In this document: in pieces, positions 13,440-27,218 of the stretch
How the letters are laid out: each line of letters starts with the position of its first letter
Numbering within the stretch: position 1 is the stretch's first letter
Assembly: GCA_000499405.2 (NCBI GenBank)
Contig: HG738139.1
Coordinates: 15,724,858-15,788,857 of the forward strand
DNA length: 64,000 nucleotides
From: Onchocerca volvulus
Lineage: Eukaryota; Nematoda; Chromadorea; Rhabditida; Onchocercidae
Direction: 5' to 3'
Translations under genes and position numbers: made by a program
The notes under the pieces: model-generated
What the model was told of the DNA's origin: nothing
Databases searched by the model: none
The model's input: only the letters and a program-made list of their open reading frames with translations

Positions 13440-14255
13440 ATAATCGAATTCTTGATTTTACTGGATTTAATTCCAATGAAAAGGAAATGAAAAAAAATAT
13501 TCTGCCACTAATATCGCGATAGTAAAAAGTGACATGTCGCTTGTAATCCCAATTACCTGTCCCAAACATGTATAATTATGATTAAAAATATGACATGTTG
13601 GTGTTATTATCGTATTGAAAGGATTCGTTCAACTGACATACCATCGGAAATTTTGGTCTCATTTCATTGATAAATTTGCATATGAAAAGAGCATACTAAT
13701 CTCTTTGACAATTTGAAACGAAAAATAGAAATTTTTGTGACACATACAATGCAATCCTTGGTCCTTGCTGTAAATTTAACGGTATTTGAAATATGAAGGA
13801 TCTATTTATAAATTTGCATTGATAAGAGATTAATATGCTCTTGAATAGAATATGTTAATCTCTTGATTATTTGAAGCAAAAATTAAAAATTTTTATGATA
13901 CATAAAATGCAGTTTAAAAGTATTGTCGCGGATTTAACAAATTCATTGCTAAAAAATTTGATTATTTTTTGGATAATGCGCATTTGCATAGATTAAAAGT
14001 TGTTTCATTTTGTTTCGTTTAAAAAAGGGATGAAATTGACTAAAATTAACAGTATATTTTTCGTACCTCTCATAAATTTATTCGGTCTTCGAGAATTTCG
14101 AAAAATTAAATTACCAATTCTTCTCCCTTCAAGTCTTAGAGGTTACAATTTCTATGTTCATAAAACTTTAATTTTATATATTAAAATATAATTTGCATCT
14201 CAATTCAGAATCTCGTCTTTCATTGAGGTGCCGATTCCGAAAACGTCCCGCAAAG
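13440..14255 (+). promoter_or_regulatory. Conserved upstream block of the secreted-protein family, with a palindromic motif
   Basis: The sequence upstream of the intact gene recurs upstream of the degenerate copy (15650-16224) and of the copy at 29748 (28330-28530 and 29190-29747). Within it the word AAGAGCATACTAATCTCTT (13687-13705) reappears in reverse-complement form at 13824-13842, with similar words near 15880 and at 29278-29296. An internal duplication of about 145 bp (13667-13810 and 13811-13960) carries one motif each. A cis-regulatory role is inferred from conservation only; it may just be co-duplicated DNA. Confidence 0.35.
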
Positions 14256-14793
14256 ATGAAAAGCGCGTTTTTCATGTCACCATTACTGTTTTGCATTCTC
14301 AATACACTTATATTATTAGCAGCGTCGCATGATGACGTTCAGGTAATTTCTAAGGATTCATATCGTTACAATGCTCGTTTTGAATGAGTCGCAAGACGAA
14401 ATATTTTGATTTTTTAATGATTTTTCAACAAAACGAAGCCTATTTGCTTTTAGGACATTAACAGGAACATTTTAAACGATGAACATATTATGCAAAGTAG
14501 ATTTGTAATCTTTAATTCCACGTCGTGGAATGAGACTTCTCCTGAGGATCAAAGAATGCTTTCTAGACTTCTCGACGCTGGATACATCACCCCAGAATTG
14601 TTGCCGTGGATGTAAGCTTATTTTCGATATTTTCGTTAAAATCCGTTGTTCACGTTAATTTGTTTGCATCGTTTCATAATTCTTCTGTTGCAGAAGTGGT
14701 AGACGTCTTGTTATTAGAATTAATACAAATTATGTGGGCGCAACTGACGGCCTAAACTATTCTAGTGTTGATGTCATACGAGAAAGACAATAA
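14256..14793 (+). CDS. Small secreted orphan protein, 114 aa (copy B)
   Basis: Three exons: 14256-14342, 14454-14611 and 14694-14793 (TAA). All junctions are GT-AG with consistent phase. The product starts with a signal peptide, MKSAFFMSPLLFCILNTLIL then LAASHDDVQ, so cleavage around residues 22-25 is expected. The mature part has no Cys. It contains NSTSWNETSPED with two possible N-glycosylation sites, an LLPW segment, and a C-terminal ISGRRLVIRI block encoded across the second intron. I do not recognise the family. A paralogue at 29748-30405 keeps the same three-exon structure, with the second intron at the same position (LPW-AT|A-SGRR), and two broken copies lie at 12056 and 16225. Clustered copies and a secreted product fit a lineage-specific secretory protein; no function can be assigned. 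Confidence 0.75.
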
Positions 14794-15539
14794 ATTTGTT
14801 TATTGTTGAACGAAATTTGAAATGTTTGTTGTTGAACAGATTTTTTTTGTTGAACAAAATTTAAAATTTATCATTGTCAATATTTTTTGTAATAAATACT
14901 TTTGCTTCATTATGATTGATTTCAATTTTCATTTTTTAATCAGTGGAAAAACTGACAATTATCTGGTTCCGTGAGGAAAATATTCGCTGACTAGTGAATC
15001 AGATATTTGATTTGAGCGGTTTCAATTCGATGTTGTGTTAAGAATATCCATTCTATGATATCGCTTAAATTCACTAATATAGCATTATAAAGTTACTCTG
15101 TGCATACAAGAAAATAACTTCCGAAAAATTGCAATTGAAACTTAAGCGAAGGAAGCATGAGTTTTAACGTGAAGGGAATTGAATTCGTACAGCAAATCAG
15201 TGCATTAATTGATTTGGCAAAAATATTTGAAAAAATTTGGCGGCAAAATTAAGATTCCGGAATTTCAATAAAAAAAATCAGGTCAGTGAACTGGAGGATA
15301 AAAATTTCACTTTTCCAGAATTTCTTCAATGATAAATAACTTTTCGACCAGACTTGCAATGTTTATCACTTCTAGCATTGTTATCCGATCATTTCAAAGT
15401 GATAGCATTAGTGATCTGACCGCGCGATTTTGTGACGGAAATTTTCGGTATTTCCTATACGGCAGCTCGCGCAAATGACTGTTGGATAACCTTTAATCAG
15501 TTTGACAAAATTTGTCAAAATGCAAATTTGCAGATAAGA

Positions 15540-16224
15540 TTTACGAAATGAAAAAAAAAATTCTGATAAATTATTCAGAGAAAAAGTACCAATGTAAAGT
15601 TGAAGCCGTGCTATTTGCGTGTTAATCGAATTCATCGTTTTATTTGAATTTAATTGAGATGAAATTGAAATGAAAAAATTATTTTGTCACTAATATAGGG
15701 ATAGCAAAAAAGTGACATGTCATCTGTTATCCGAATCACCTGTACCCAACCATTTATGATTATGATTAAAATGACGCGGTAGTTTTGCTATTGGTTGAAA
15801 GGATTCATTCAGTTGACATGCCATCAAAAATTCTGGTCTCATTTCCACTGATAATTTGCATATGAAAAGAGTATGCTAATCTTTTTGACAATTTGAAGCA
15901 AAAAAATAGAAACTTTTGCGAAACATACAGTGCAAACTGGTCATTACTGTAAATTTAACGAAATTTGAAATATGAAGGATTTGTATAAAGTAAGATTGTT
16001 TTTTCGTTTTGTACGTTTAAAAGAGTAATAAAATTGGCTGAATTTACAATTTATTTGTTTTACATCTCATAAATTCCATTTTTATTTTCACTTCATTCGA
16101 AAATATTAAAAGTCACAATTTAGAAGTTCCAAGACTTTGATTTTATTTATTAAAATATAATTTGCATCTGAACTCAGAATCTCTCCTTTCATTGGGGTAC
16201 CAATTCCAAAAACGTTCCGCAAAA
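15540..16224 (+). repeat. Duplicated upstream segment of the secreted-protein family (copy C)
   Basis: This region aligns with 13440-14255, and its first part (15540-15680) with 28330-28480. It shares AGTGACATGTC, TTGAAAGGATTC and TTTGCATATGAAAAGAG. It shows that the duplicated unit includes at least 600 bp upstream of the gene. The interval 14794-15539 between the units shows nothing else I can name. Confidence 0.6.
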
Positions 16225-16720
16225 ATGAAAAGGGCGTTTTTCATATCACTATTATTGTTTTGCATTCTCGGCATACCGATGTTTTGGGCAAGCATAAAAA
16301 TTAAAAAATAATTTATAGAAACTCGCACCGTTTCGTGTAATTTTTGTCAATTTGGCTCAAAAGAGTGAAGCTTTCAACTGAAATTCAATGATTAAATGTA
16401 AGCAATTCACGCGAAGCTCTGTTTTGCCGCATTAAACGAAACGAAAAATTACAAGTTTGCAACAAATCTTCAAAATAGGCGACAATAACAACAAGAAGAA
16501 TGATATCGCTATCTATGAAATTACATCATGGAATAGAATTTCAAAGTGCAAGATATATATCTTCACACGATTCAAAATTGCAGGAATCAATCAATGACAC
16601 AATGCAACGGAAGTAAGCTTACTTTCGACATTTTTTTTTTTTTAAGTAGCTGTTTACTTTGCTTTTTTTGGAATTAATATGAATGCTAGTGGTATAATTT
16701 CGTTCTAGGCGCAAGATTAA
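16225..16720 (+). pseudogene. Degenerate copy of the small secreted-protein family (copy C)
   Basis: Exon 1 keeps a good signal peptide (MKRAFFISLLLFCILG...) but reads into a stop (TAA about 16309-16311), and the GTAATT donor of copy B is absent. Downstream, only fragments of exon 2 are recognisable: TCATGGAATAGAATTTC matches TCGTGGAATGAGACTTC in copy B, and GGAAGTAAGCTTACTTTCG matches the exon 2 donor region. The LPW codons are lost and exon 3 is not clearly present. It could express only a 28-residue signal-like peptide. Confidence 0.6.
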
Positions 16721-19700
16721 CATTGCAAAATAAGAGTTAAGACAGACTAAATTTTAATTCAAATTTAAATTTAAATGAAACGGACAACAAGAAATCACCG
16801 ACATTGAAATATATTATGAGAAATTCATGTTGTTTCATGCTCGCTCATCGATTGAGAAATGCGCGATAAAAGCAAAACTTAACAAAAGAAAAAAATTGAA
16901 AATGATTTATCTGTTTTGATTCATAAAATGTGATGATGTTTGTTGTTGAGTAAAATCGAAATTTGCTGCTGCCTACATATTAAATCATCTTTTTTTTTTT
17001 TTTTTTTTTTTTTTTTTAGGCAGTCGATTTGAATTTTCATTTTGCAATTATTCGAAGTTTTGGAAATTCGGCGATAAATTGGACCATGAAAAGACTATCA
17101 GATGATTTTCTAATTTGTCGCTGGCTATTAATAATAGATGGATCAGATAATGAATGATGAAAAACAAATGAGAATTTCAGGTGATCTCTTCACATTTTGG
17201 CCTAAAAAAAAAAAAAAAAAATTGAAAACCCAACGATGTATTCTGTTCCAATTAATGGCTGAGCTTCATGACTGATTTTATTTGCGAAAATGATTTTGTC
17301 GCCGAAAATAAGTTATGCATTCGAATTGCCGAATATAATGAGGGAACGTAAAATAAATTTTCGAATTCATATTACACAGACCAATAAGTGGCATACAACT
17401 CAAACATTTCTTATCCCAATTCTCACAGTTAACACTGTTACCTATCAATTATCCAACAAAAGAAAACTGTTCATTTGCGGCACGCTCATTTGTGTATACA
17501 CGTTTCGATTCTCATCGATTACATCGTTGATCACGTGCTGATCACAAAGCTATGTGCGAATTCTGTATGTTGCTCATTTACGCCCATGAAAAATGATAAT
17601 TTTATGATAATTCTTTAGGTATAACTTTATAGATTCAAAATTTTAGTTCATAGAATTTATTCGATTCTATTGAATCCAACAATTATTTGCTATGATTCCA
17701 ACAAGCGATAACTTTAAGGATTGTCTCGTATCTCTTCGCTTAGGAATGATCCTTCCTTTTAGGATCAAATTCCGCAATTTTTCGCAATTTTATCAATTTA
17801 ATCATGAAGGCGGTGATGAAAATATGGTTAATTTTATTGAAGATATGGTCGCTCGTCTCATGTTGAAGGTAAAATCAATGATATTGGAGGTATTTGAAAA
17901 TATGATCGATCATAAAGATATGGTCCCTCGTTTTTTGGATCAATCGTGATGAAAATATGATTGATTATTAATATTTTACTTTAAACTATTTTCGAACATA
18001 TATTTTCTATGATTATGAACTTTGTAAAATATTGATTGAAAATAAAATTTGTTTTTGTTGAAATTTCCGACATTAAATCATCATATTTCGCTATAATCAT
18101 TTTTCATTATCATTTTGCAATCCTATGCGAAAAGATTGAGAAAGATATCATATGGCCAATTATTCCAGTAACAAATAAGAATAAACGAAGGATAAAATTT
18201 CCTTTTGTTTATTGTTGGAATAACAATGAAAGAAATGATTTTGTGAATCTCTTTATTATGGATAAAAATGTTTATTAAATATAATTTAAATAAAATTGGT
18301 ATTGAAATAATCATTGAAGCACTAAAAAAAAAAAAATGGAAAATTTTAAGGGAAGCAGAAATTGATTGAATTATTAAATAATTAATATGGGCAGCACTAA
18401 AATTCATTAAATATTGCTAATAAAGTGATGTAAAGATAGTGTAGTCCCCAATACTTTGAAAACTTGTTTCTCGAGAAATATAAGGAATTAAAACATCTTA
18501 CACTTCGGCTTTTCAGTTGATTTATAACGAATGTTGACAGTGTTGATGCCGCAACATCCGAAAAGGATATATGATTAATTCGGCTCCAATGAAAAAAAAA
18601 AAAATTGATCCCATAATCTTCAATTCTTCATAAAATCAAATTTTCATAAAAATTTACCAGTTTTCAGTTTAAATCTTGATTTATTCAAGATGTTTTAATT
18701 CCTTATATTAATCATATATCCTTTTGTATCTTCAATTTTTGCGAATGATCGAACCATTGCAACCAAATTTTAACTAACATTATAGATTTCATTTTCCGAA
18801 GTTTTTTGCTGAAATTGAAAACGATAGTAGAGAATGAGAAGAATAACGGAGTTTCAGAAGTCGATTGAATCGGATTCACGTGATATGATCGACTAGCATT
18901 TTCTCGAGTATTGTTTGATAATGAAAATTGAAAGAAATAAAAATTTTTTAAAATTTGAAAGAATTCTTTCAAAAATTGTACCACTAAGATAGTAATGCGG
19001 TGTTACTGTAAAAGTTAATTTCAATATTTCTCTGTTAATCTATTATAATATTGCATTTATTGCAATAATAATGATATTTAGTATAATAAATTATGAGCAC
19101 AGATTCAATTTGAATTTGTAGCAACATCTGGAAGTGGGCATCTCAGAAGCTTAACTGCTTAACTCTTCAAGGACAGTTTTTAAATTCGTCTGAAATAAGC
19201 ATTTAAAATTAAATAAATATTTTTGCCAAGATTTGAGATAAGAAACATAAGGATTCAACGCAATGTAGAAAACTAAAATTTTATTCAAATTCTCTTTTTT
19301 CAGATACAACAAATACTCTCCACCTCTAAATATACTACTGAATCAATAATTCAGAAATTAATTGTGCTGTTAATAAGAAAATAAATTTATTTAAAATTAT
19401 TTAAGATAGCGGTTTATTACAATTTAGCTATGCGAAAATTAAAATTGAAAAATTTTAATACATTTTTTAATTTTTTCCATTTTTTTCCTTCAGTAGTTAT
19501 CCCATGTAATTAATTGACTTTCTTTTTTTGATAAGTTTGTGATAATCATAAGTGTTTATTCTATTCTATTTTTGGAACATTTTTTATTCATACTTTCAAA
19601 CTGCAATCGTAATGTAATTTTTGGAAATTTTAACGGAATAATTTGCAAATTTGTTATAAAAGCAAATTATCAATTACAATATAATTTGTAAATTTGTGAA

Positions 19701-22406
19701 AAAAATTTTTTTAAATGAAACATAATTTTGTTTGCATCAAATAAAACTAATAAAAAGGTGAAAAAAATTTTTACATTTAACGTTCATGCCATAGAAAATT
19801 GCCAGATTTTATGCACTAAAGTTATAATGTTTTAAAACAAATAATTGTTATGCAAAAATATTGAATTCAGGCGCATCAAAAATTTAAGTTAAATAGCAAT
19901 AAAAAAAAAAAGTATACATGAAGATAATGTCTTTTGTCGAATGAATTTATGTAAAACAAATATTAAAATGGATTTTTTTCATGCAGCATAACCACATTTC
20001 ATAAACTAATTTAAGAAACCTTGGAACATTGGGAAATTTATGCACATTAATATACTTGATAAAATTTTAAACGACGCTGGAAAATGTTGGGAAATAGGGT
20101 GAAGAAGGATTCCCAATTAACAATTTTACAGAATTAGAATTTGCAATATTCTTAATTGACAGCTGCAATGCGGCCTATAATTCAAGGAATCAACAATGAG
20201 ACGAGAGAGGTCAAAGGGTCAAAGGTGGATAAATAACTGGTTGAACATAGAAACTGTAAAATATGACCCAATTTTAAATATCCGACTTATAAATAAAAGA
20301 AGAGAATGGAAAAGGAAACAACGCACTAATAGAAAATCTCCGAGTTTTACCTATTCATGTTATCTTAGTTACTGCACGCTTTTTGATTTAAAGTTAGAAA
20401 TATTTGAATTGAAGAAATTTCAAAATTTGTTGTTGAAAGAAATATAAATAAAATTTGATATTATATTTCAAGCGACCGTAATTTTTTCCTTCTTTTTTTG
20501 AAATTATTCATGACAAAGTTGCAAAATGTGAAGCATTATGATGCTGTGAAATTCGGGGAATAGATATTAAAACATTCCGATGAAATTAAATCAAATTCGA
20601 TATGATCGAATTTTTTTGAGAAATTTGTTTATAATTTGATCATTATCGAAGATTTTAATGATGCTAATGTTTTTCTTTAGATCCTACTTGGCTGTAATGT
20701 TACCTTAGTTATGCGATTCGTATTCTTTTCCCACTTAATATTTATATAATTCGTAATGTTTTCATAATATCTACTTGCTTCGAAGTGTTTTCGCAATTCT
20801 AAATGGCTTAGACAAAATTATTCTTTAAAATGAATTCAAATTATTTACAATAAAGTTGTCTTTTTAATAAATAAAATAGATTTGTAATATTCAAATTTCA
20901 AATTCGAAATCAAACAATCATAGAGAAAAAAAAAAAAAACGATGCTTTATTAACGATTAAAAGTTTTCAATGCAGTAAGCAAAAAAAAAAAAAAGAAGAA
21001 AAGGAACAAGAAATTCCAAAATATTTAAAAAGAATTGGAATGAATAATAAATGTAATTATAAAGTTTGTCTTTTAATGTGGAATATTAATTAATTAGACT
21101 ATCTTTATGTCAACTGCATTACTGCTTGAATATTATAATTAACATCTTTAGCAGCATCTAAGTACTTTCGGATATATTCGAAACTTTCAAAGTGCTAAAT
21201 ACTGAAAAAAATTATTATAAATTACTTAAATAAATTAATTTCATTTCATATGTATTTAATGTGGAAGGTATATTCCAGTTTGATATGCATTAATTATTGT
21301 ATTTTTCCATTCTTCTCGAATTTTTATATTTTTGTTTTTAATTATCACATTAATTTTTAGTATGAGAAAAAATTGAGCTATAAGTTCTTGTTATTATAAA
21401 AGAATATTTTAGCAAAGATAATTCGATTTATTGAGATGACCATCAGCTTGATTAATTTTTTTATTCAAATCTGAAGCAATTATTGATCGAAATCATTAGG
21501 AGAAGATTAATATAATATAGGAATATGAAATGAAGTTAAAATATTTGGATAAATTTAAATTAAATCAGATGGAAATTTTTTAAAAAAAAGTTATTTCTTT
21601 TGAATAAACAATAATTCTGTCACATTGTTATTTGAAAAATAAATATTGTTTTCTATTAATTAGTCATATATTACGATGCAACATCTAATTCCTTTTTTTG
21701 ATTGTTGATACTGTGCTTAAAATCACAAAGCAAGAGAACAAAGATCAGTTGGCAACAGTGATGCACTGATAAAAATGTTAAGAACTGGTTGTGAAATATT
21801 TCCTTTTACAAGTGCGAATGGTAAATGATACTTTTTCGATTCATTGGTACGGTTTGATTCTTATTTCTTCAATTAGGCCATATTTAATTAATCATCTCTG
21901 GCAGAAACTTGCGAGATTTAACAGGTAAATAATAATAAATGAACATGATTGTTTAGCTATCACTAAATGCAATTCCTAAAATTTAATTTTTGCTTATTTT
22001 AATTCATGTTTAAGTAATTAGCTTAAGCAAAGTTTGAAAAGATTTAATAAGTTTGTAATAATGCGTTGTTTATTATTCATTTTTCTTCTTTTCCGTTGAT
22101 TCAATGAATAATTCATGAATGTGATTTTCTTTTTCTGGAAATCCAATTAATAAAAGTTTGATGTTATCATATCAAGGAACAGAACTGTTTGAATCAGATG
22201 CATAATTTCTCAAAAACACTTAATTCATTCATTCTATACAAATTTGTATAAAAATATTACTTTTATCGAAATGATCGAAATACTAGTAATAGATTTAACA
22301 ATACACAAAAACATTAGGAATATTGCTTAAAAAGTCAAATTCATTTTTAGGAAATTAACAAAATTTGTTAATTTTGTTAACTGTCGTCATTTACTGTTTT
22401 GACATT
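16721..22406. other. AT-rich intergenic region with one duplicated block
   Basis: There is no supported gene. It has long homopolymers (T run about 16989-17018, A run about 17204-17221). ORFs such as 17692-17949 and 20196-20447 are short, AT-driven and lack splice-supported extensions. The one recognisable structure is a block at about 20880-21295 that aligns with 30560-30990. Confidence 0.4.
20880..21295 (+). repeat. Block duplicated at about 30560-30990
   Basis: The two regions share GAAATCAAACRATYATAGAG, ATTGGAATGAATAATAAATG / ATTAGAATGAATAATAAATG, and CGRATATATYYGAAACTTTC in the same order and orientation. In the second location the block follows copy D of the secreted-protein gene directly. 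Here it lies about 4.2 kb beyond the degenerate copy C. This suggests both derive from one ancestral unit and that the interval 16.7-20.9 kb was inserted or rearranged. Confidence 0.6.
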
Positions 22407-25073
22407 ATGGTCGTGATTCGTCCAGTTGAACATTCGTCATCAAATGAGAATATTTTTAATACGCAAACTTTTCAACTCTCATCAGAAGGACGAAGACAAA
22501 AAAAATCTGGTAAATTCAGTTGGTTCATTTTTTGCTTTTATTGATATTATTGATGTGAATTTTGATTTGTTCTGTTAGAAAAAAAAAACAACAATTAATA
22601 ATTGAATTAATAATCAAAAATAGTTGAAAAGTAATAATTTGCTTTAAATCAATTTTTCGATGAATTATTTGAAGTAATTCAGTACCATGTCAACGATAAT
22701 ACTATTCAGATGACAATGATATGGACCATATCACTGATGATCGATCGTATATGAATTGTAATCTTCTGGTACCATCTTCCATATTTGCAGCAATCAGCTT
22801 GGCAGCTATTTTAATTGGATTAACTTTAGGCCATTTTTATGACATTAAACAACGAGAAGATGGAAATATATCATCTTGGCTATTTGCTTCAGGCTGGTAC
22901 GCAAAATATTGCACGGTTAGTTTTTTGAAATTAGATAGAAATTGAAAAAGAAATGATCGAGTTTAATCAAAATTAAACTAAAATTTCAACAAAATTAAAA
23001 TTTTTTTAGCAATATTTTTACATTATATCTTGAATAATCTTGAACAGCACGAAGTATGAAATAATATTTCGCATGATATAATAAAGATATATTACAAAAA
23101 AAACATAAAATATATCATAAAAAAGAAAAATTGAATAATTCAAAAAAGATAATTTATAGAACTTTACATCTACGATGGTATCAGATCGGTATTTACCATC
23201 AGTACTTCGATTACTTGAACTTACCGTACAAGCAAATGTATCATTTCGTATAGCAACCTGTATTCCAACTTCACTTCGATTATTTCAAAGTTATTTAAAT
23301 GCAATCGTTAATGCGCATTTTTGTCCTCATACAAAGGAATGGTTATGGTATCGTTGGTGTAATGCTGCTGTTCCAACTTTACTTTTTCTTGAAATTTCCT
23401 TTTGTACTTTGTTTTCAATCAATACCATTCGTCAAGATTATCAAAGTAAACTTTTTTTTTTTCGTAAAATAAAAAAATAAAAATAAAATAATCCATTCCT
23501 ATTTTAACGGAAATTTTGAATTAGAAATTTATTTGAAAGAAAAAAACTAAATTTTATATATGTATATAAAAAGAAAAAACGTATTTATAAGTACTATTTC
23601 ACGCATATATTTTAAATTTTAAAATATTCCAAAAATTTTTCCAAATTTCAGCTTTATATAAGATATCATTCAATTTATTTATAATTAGTGCTCTGCTGCA
23701 TATGATTACATGTACAGCAGCAACAATTTATCGAAGGAATAGGAAATTTCAGGTGATATATTTTTGTGTGTGCAATATAAAATTTGAAAAATTTTAGCAA
23801 CAAATAATGGCAAATTGAAAAGGAGACATATAACAAGTAATTTTGAAATTTGGAATGCACTTGAAAATTATTACAACGCAATAAAATGATCGAATGCCCT
23901 CATTCTCTTCATTTTCGCTTCAGATTACAAAAAAAAAAAGAAGTAAAAAAAAACAAAAAAAAAAAGACTTTGCACAATTTAATCATTTAGTTTTTATCCA
24001 AGTTCTATTTTTAGACAATTGATAAAATATCTGTGATAATCAAATTGTCATGTTTGATTGCATTTAGTATAGTAGCTCCACATGTGGCTATTTTTCATAA
24101 TACATTTATCGATTTTCCCGCATGTCACTATTACGGTTTGATCACATTGATTTCTTTAACAGCCAACTTATGAAATGTTAAAATAAATGATAAAATATTA
24201 TCCCTATCATTCAATTTAGTAAGTAGTAAATGATTAGTGATAGATAAGAAAGTTGTGATTAAATAATCAGCAACGAAATTGCTTATCAAATTATCAATTA
24301 AGAGAGTATTAAAAATTATTCTATCACTTGATATAATTTAAAATTTGCAGAAGATTTGTGAAATTTTAGTGAATATTCACTGAATGATGATTTGAAACAA
24401 AATATGATCAGTTTTATTATCTGTTAAGTATATAGGCTGACACGTACATTATATTAATGAAGAAACAAATAACTGACAGACGTTTCCACGTGAAACAACA
24501 AAGCGAAAACTTTAAACTTATTCAAACGCTGAATTTATTTCCGTTCCTTTTTTTTTGAATTTTAACAATTTTATCATTAAAATGAATTACAATAAAAATT
24601 GATAAGTTATAAATTACAAAAGAAATTGATAAATAATTTCCTTTTACTCACTTTCACTGATATATTTTCAGTGCCACCTAATCAAGCATTATGCGAATAC
24701 ATCCTAATTATTTCTAATTTATCGTTCCATTTAACAACAATAACCGATACACGGAATTTAAGGTTTAATACTTTCTGGAAACAGCAAATCTTATTTTTAT
24801 GAACTTAGTTTTAAAAATCATGGAAGAAGAAATTTCAGTACAATTTCATTTAAAATTAATTTTAAACAGCAGCAATCATGTTGAATTATTTGCTTCTTAT
24901 TTAACGTTAATACGTAACATTTCATTTTCAGCTTTCTTATGTATCCACGCATGTGTTCTGGTGAATGCGAACCAATGAATCCTGAAAATTTTAAAAAAGG
25001 AGGCAAATTCGAATACTGTCGTTCACAAAATCATATAAATAAAAAACGGCTGATGAATCATGTGCCGAAATGA
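22407..25073 (+). CDS. PGAP2/FRAG1-like multipass membrane protein
   Basis: Seven exons: 22407-22509, 22710-22915, 23160-23445, 23652-23752, 24015-24135, 24672-24762 and 24932-25073 (TGA). All introns are GT-AG with matching phases, giving a product of 349 residues. After a polar N-terminus come a TM segment (SSIFAAISLAAILIGLTLG), a loop with DRYLPSVLRLLELTVQANVS, and further hydrophobic spans (TLLFLEISFCTLFSI; ISFNLFIISALLHMITCTAA; LIAFSIVAPHVAIF), with a polar Lys/Arg tail. The order of spans and the 'P-S-V ... R ... F...Y-N-...-C' loop resemble the FRAG1/DRAM/Sfk1 family, best PGAP2. PGAP2 acts in the Golgi/ER in lipid remodelling of GPI anchors. Family membership is inferred from pattern memory; the gene model itself is strong. 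Neighbours give no functional hint. Confidence 0.75.
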
Positions 25074-26597
25074 GAGAAAACTATATTTTGATATTTGATT
25101 TAAATTTATTATTCAAAAATTATTATTATCACTTCATTTGTTTAAAATATGCATTGCTCAGGAAAATTCAAATAGAGTCAAGAAATTTTCGAATGAGCGG
25201 AAGTATTCAGAATTATTTAAAATCATCATTATAATTAGCAGATAAATAACTATGATAACAATGATAATTTAATTAGCTTTCTATGACAAACAATTTTAAA
25301 ATCATATTAGAACAGTTTTTTTTCAGGAAGTTAAACAAGTGAAAAAAGATGGAAATAATCGATTTCTTTTTCTTTTTTTTTAATTATAAATTAATCTATT
25401 ATAGATTAAGAACTTTGTAATTTCTGTTATTTGAAATTAATTTCTGAATATAATTCTGCTAAAATCTTTTTATCAACTTTTCAAAATCAAATTATGAAAT
25501 TATTTATCATTTAAAGAGAGCATAAAAATCTCAGATTGCATTTTTTGGTGAAAATAGAACATTTCATTCTATGATGAAGGATAAAATTAAGTAAGGTTAA
25601 TTTTTGGATGAGAGGAAATTGTTGCAAAAATATAGAAATAGCATCAAAAAGCGGAATCGAAATCAGCGACAGATGTCATATGATATTAAAACCTCATAGA
25701 TCTTTATCTTTATCAATTGTATATTTGAATTATCATTTTCTATTGAATTACAAAATTTTGCAATTGCTTTACAAAAATAATCATAAAAAAATAATATAGA
25801 AAAGACCAGCATGGTACATTCAGGACATAAATGAACTTTTTAAAATCATTCGGAAATTTTTTCGGAATTGTAGAAACATTAATCCAAATATTCAAACGAA
25901 AATATCTAAAATCTTGCAAATTCCATTTTTTTTCTTCAGCCTCCTACATATTACTAACATATTTCCGCACATTTTCATGCAAATATACAGCACATGTTTT
26001 TATTCTTCAAATTAAATTATTTTATAAAAGGTACAATTTCGATACAATAAATTCCAGAACCAAATGCAACTAAATTAGCATTAAACTTATTATAAAATAA
26101 ATCTATATAGAAAAAAATGCAAATATTTGCCGTAACAATTTGTTACTCTTCGCATAACTTTGCAAATTCTACATCGATTGCTTTCAAATTATAAAAAAGC
26201 CTTCCATTTGAATAGAGCGTTTTTATATAAATATTGTGTATTACTTGTTACACCTGTGACAGGTAAAAATAAATAAGCGGAATAAATTTTTCATCCATAT
26301 TCTACACCATACCTTCAGGAGCGAACTGAATTTATGGCGATGTCGCCTAGTTTCTGGATCCACCGGGAGTCAGTCATGCGAAGCGTGACCATGTCCAGCT
26401 TGTCGCTGAAATCGTAAGGAGTACACAGAATAAGTCCTTTCCAAATCTTAGAATGCTTAATATTAAAAAAAAATTATCGAAAAATACTTAAATACTTGAA
26501 AATTAATGAAATATATTATTTTCATTTTATGCAAATATTTCTTTTCCTCTTAATTTATATCTTTTAAAGTTTTTTCATTCTATGATTTTTTTAAATT
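25074..26597. other. AT-rich intergenic region
   Basis: No gene is supported. A GC-richer patch at 26320-26415 contains a hairpin-like word, GTCATGCGAAGCGTGAC, and GATCCACCGGGAG. This recalls the subterminal hairpins of the Helitron-like elements at 12369 and 63490, but no CTAG terminus is present. ORFs at 25608-25799 and 25831-26073 are AT-driven. Confidence 0.35.
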
Positions 26598-27218
26598 CAA
26601 ATTCCTATTATTTTTTCTATACTTTAGTGATTATACCGTTGTCAATCTTATTTACATTACATACGACAAGTATTCTTGATTATAGTGAAAAGATTTGCAT
26701 AATGAATCACTTGAATGTTATTCCAACAATAAACAATAAGGGTTTTATTTTCCCTTTGTGCTTATTATGTTAGTAGAATAATTTGGAACTTTTTAAATGA
26801 CTTTTCCAATCATTTCTTGAAAGACTGAAGAAGTTATAATTGCGTGTTTGCTGAACACGGAGTCGTGTTTGGCGCTGATAAGGAAATACCGGAAGTGAAG
26901 TGAGGCGACATAGTTTCAAAGTTACGACAGTTTACTACCGAGACGCTCCAATTCACAGATAAACAACAAAGATCGACCTAGCAAAAGCAACGGTTCGGAG
27001 TTCCAAGGGATCCAATTCGACAGTTCAAAGCGACGCAACAGTAGCGACAATCCCACAATTCACTTGAATAGCGACAAAGGAAAGAATAACTAGTGATCAA
27101 CTTGTCTGGATGTTCTATGATAATTGCTTGTTTCGACGAGTCACTCTTCATCAATCAATAAAACGTTTCTCAATAGCATTCATCTCTCACAGAAGACACA
27201 AAATACCTCCTCAAACGG
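26598..27218 (+). repeat. Left copy of a near-identical ~620-bp direct repeat
   Basis: This is almost base-for-base the same as 31062-31687; I see only scattered single-base changes, for example CACAAAATACC against CACAACATACC. It has a GC-richer core (GGAGTCGTGTTTGGCGCTG, GATCGACCTAGC) and AATCAATAAAACG, a polyadenylation-like signal, about 60 bp before its end. It could be LTR-like, but the shared sequence does not begin with TG at a clean boundary and I see no target-site duplication. Upstream flanks (26460-26597 and 30840-31061) also resemble each other but are much more diverged. Confidence 0.85.

Noticed and set aside
17692..17949. 85-codon ORF with GATATGGTC-like repeated words
   Set aside because: Short imperfect repeats explain the openness; no exon partners or family.
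20196..20447. 83-codon basic ORF (MRRERSKGQRW...)
   Set aside because: Low-complexity Lys/Arg/Asn content and no homologous structure in the related block at 30.5 kb.
26320..26415. GC-richer hairpin patch as another Helitron end
   Set aside because: The stem-loop is similar, but there is no CTAG terminus and no homology to the element body; kept only as a note in the intergenic entry.
26582..26773. ORF in the left 620-bp repeat, open in both copies
   Set aside because: The copies are nearly identical, so shared openness is uninformative; there is no domain and the frame starts in a T-rich run.
26768..27215. TG...CA interval inside the 620-bp repeat as a classical LTR pair of an LTR retrotransposon
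   Set aside because: The near-identity extends about 170 bp upstream of the TG, no target-site duplication is visible, and no gag/pol coding lies between the copies.
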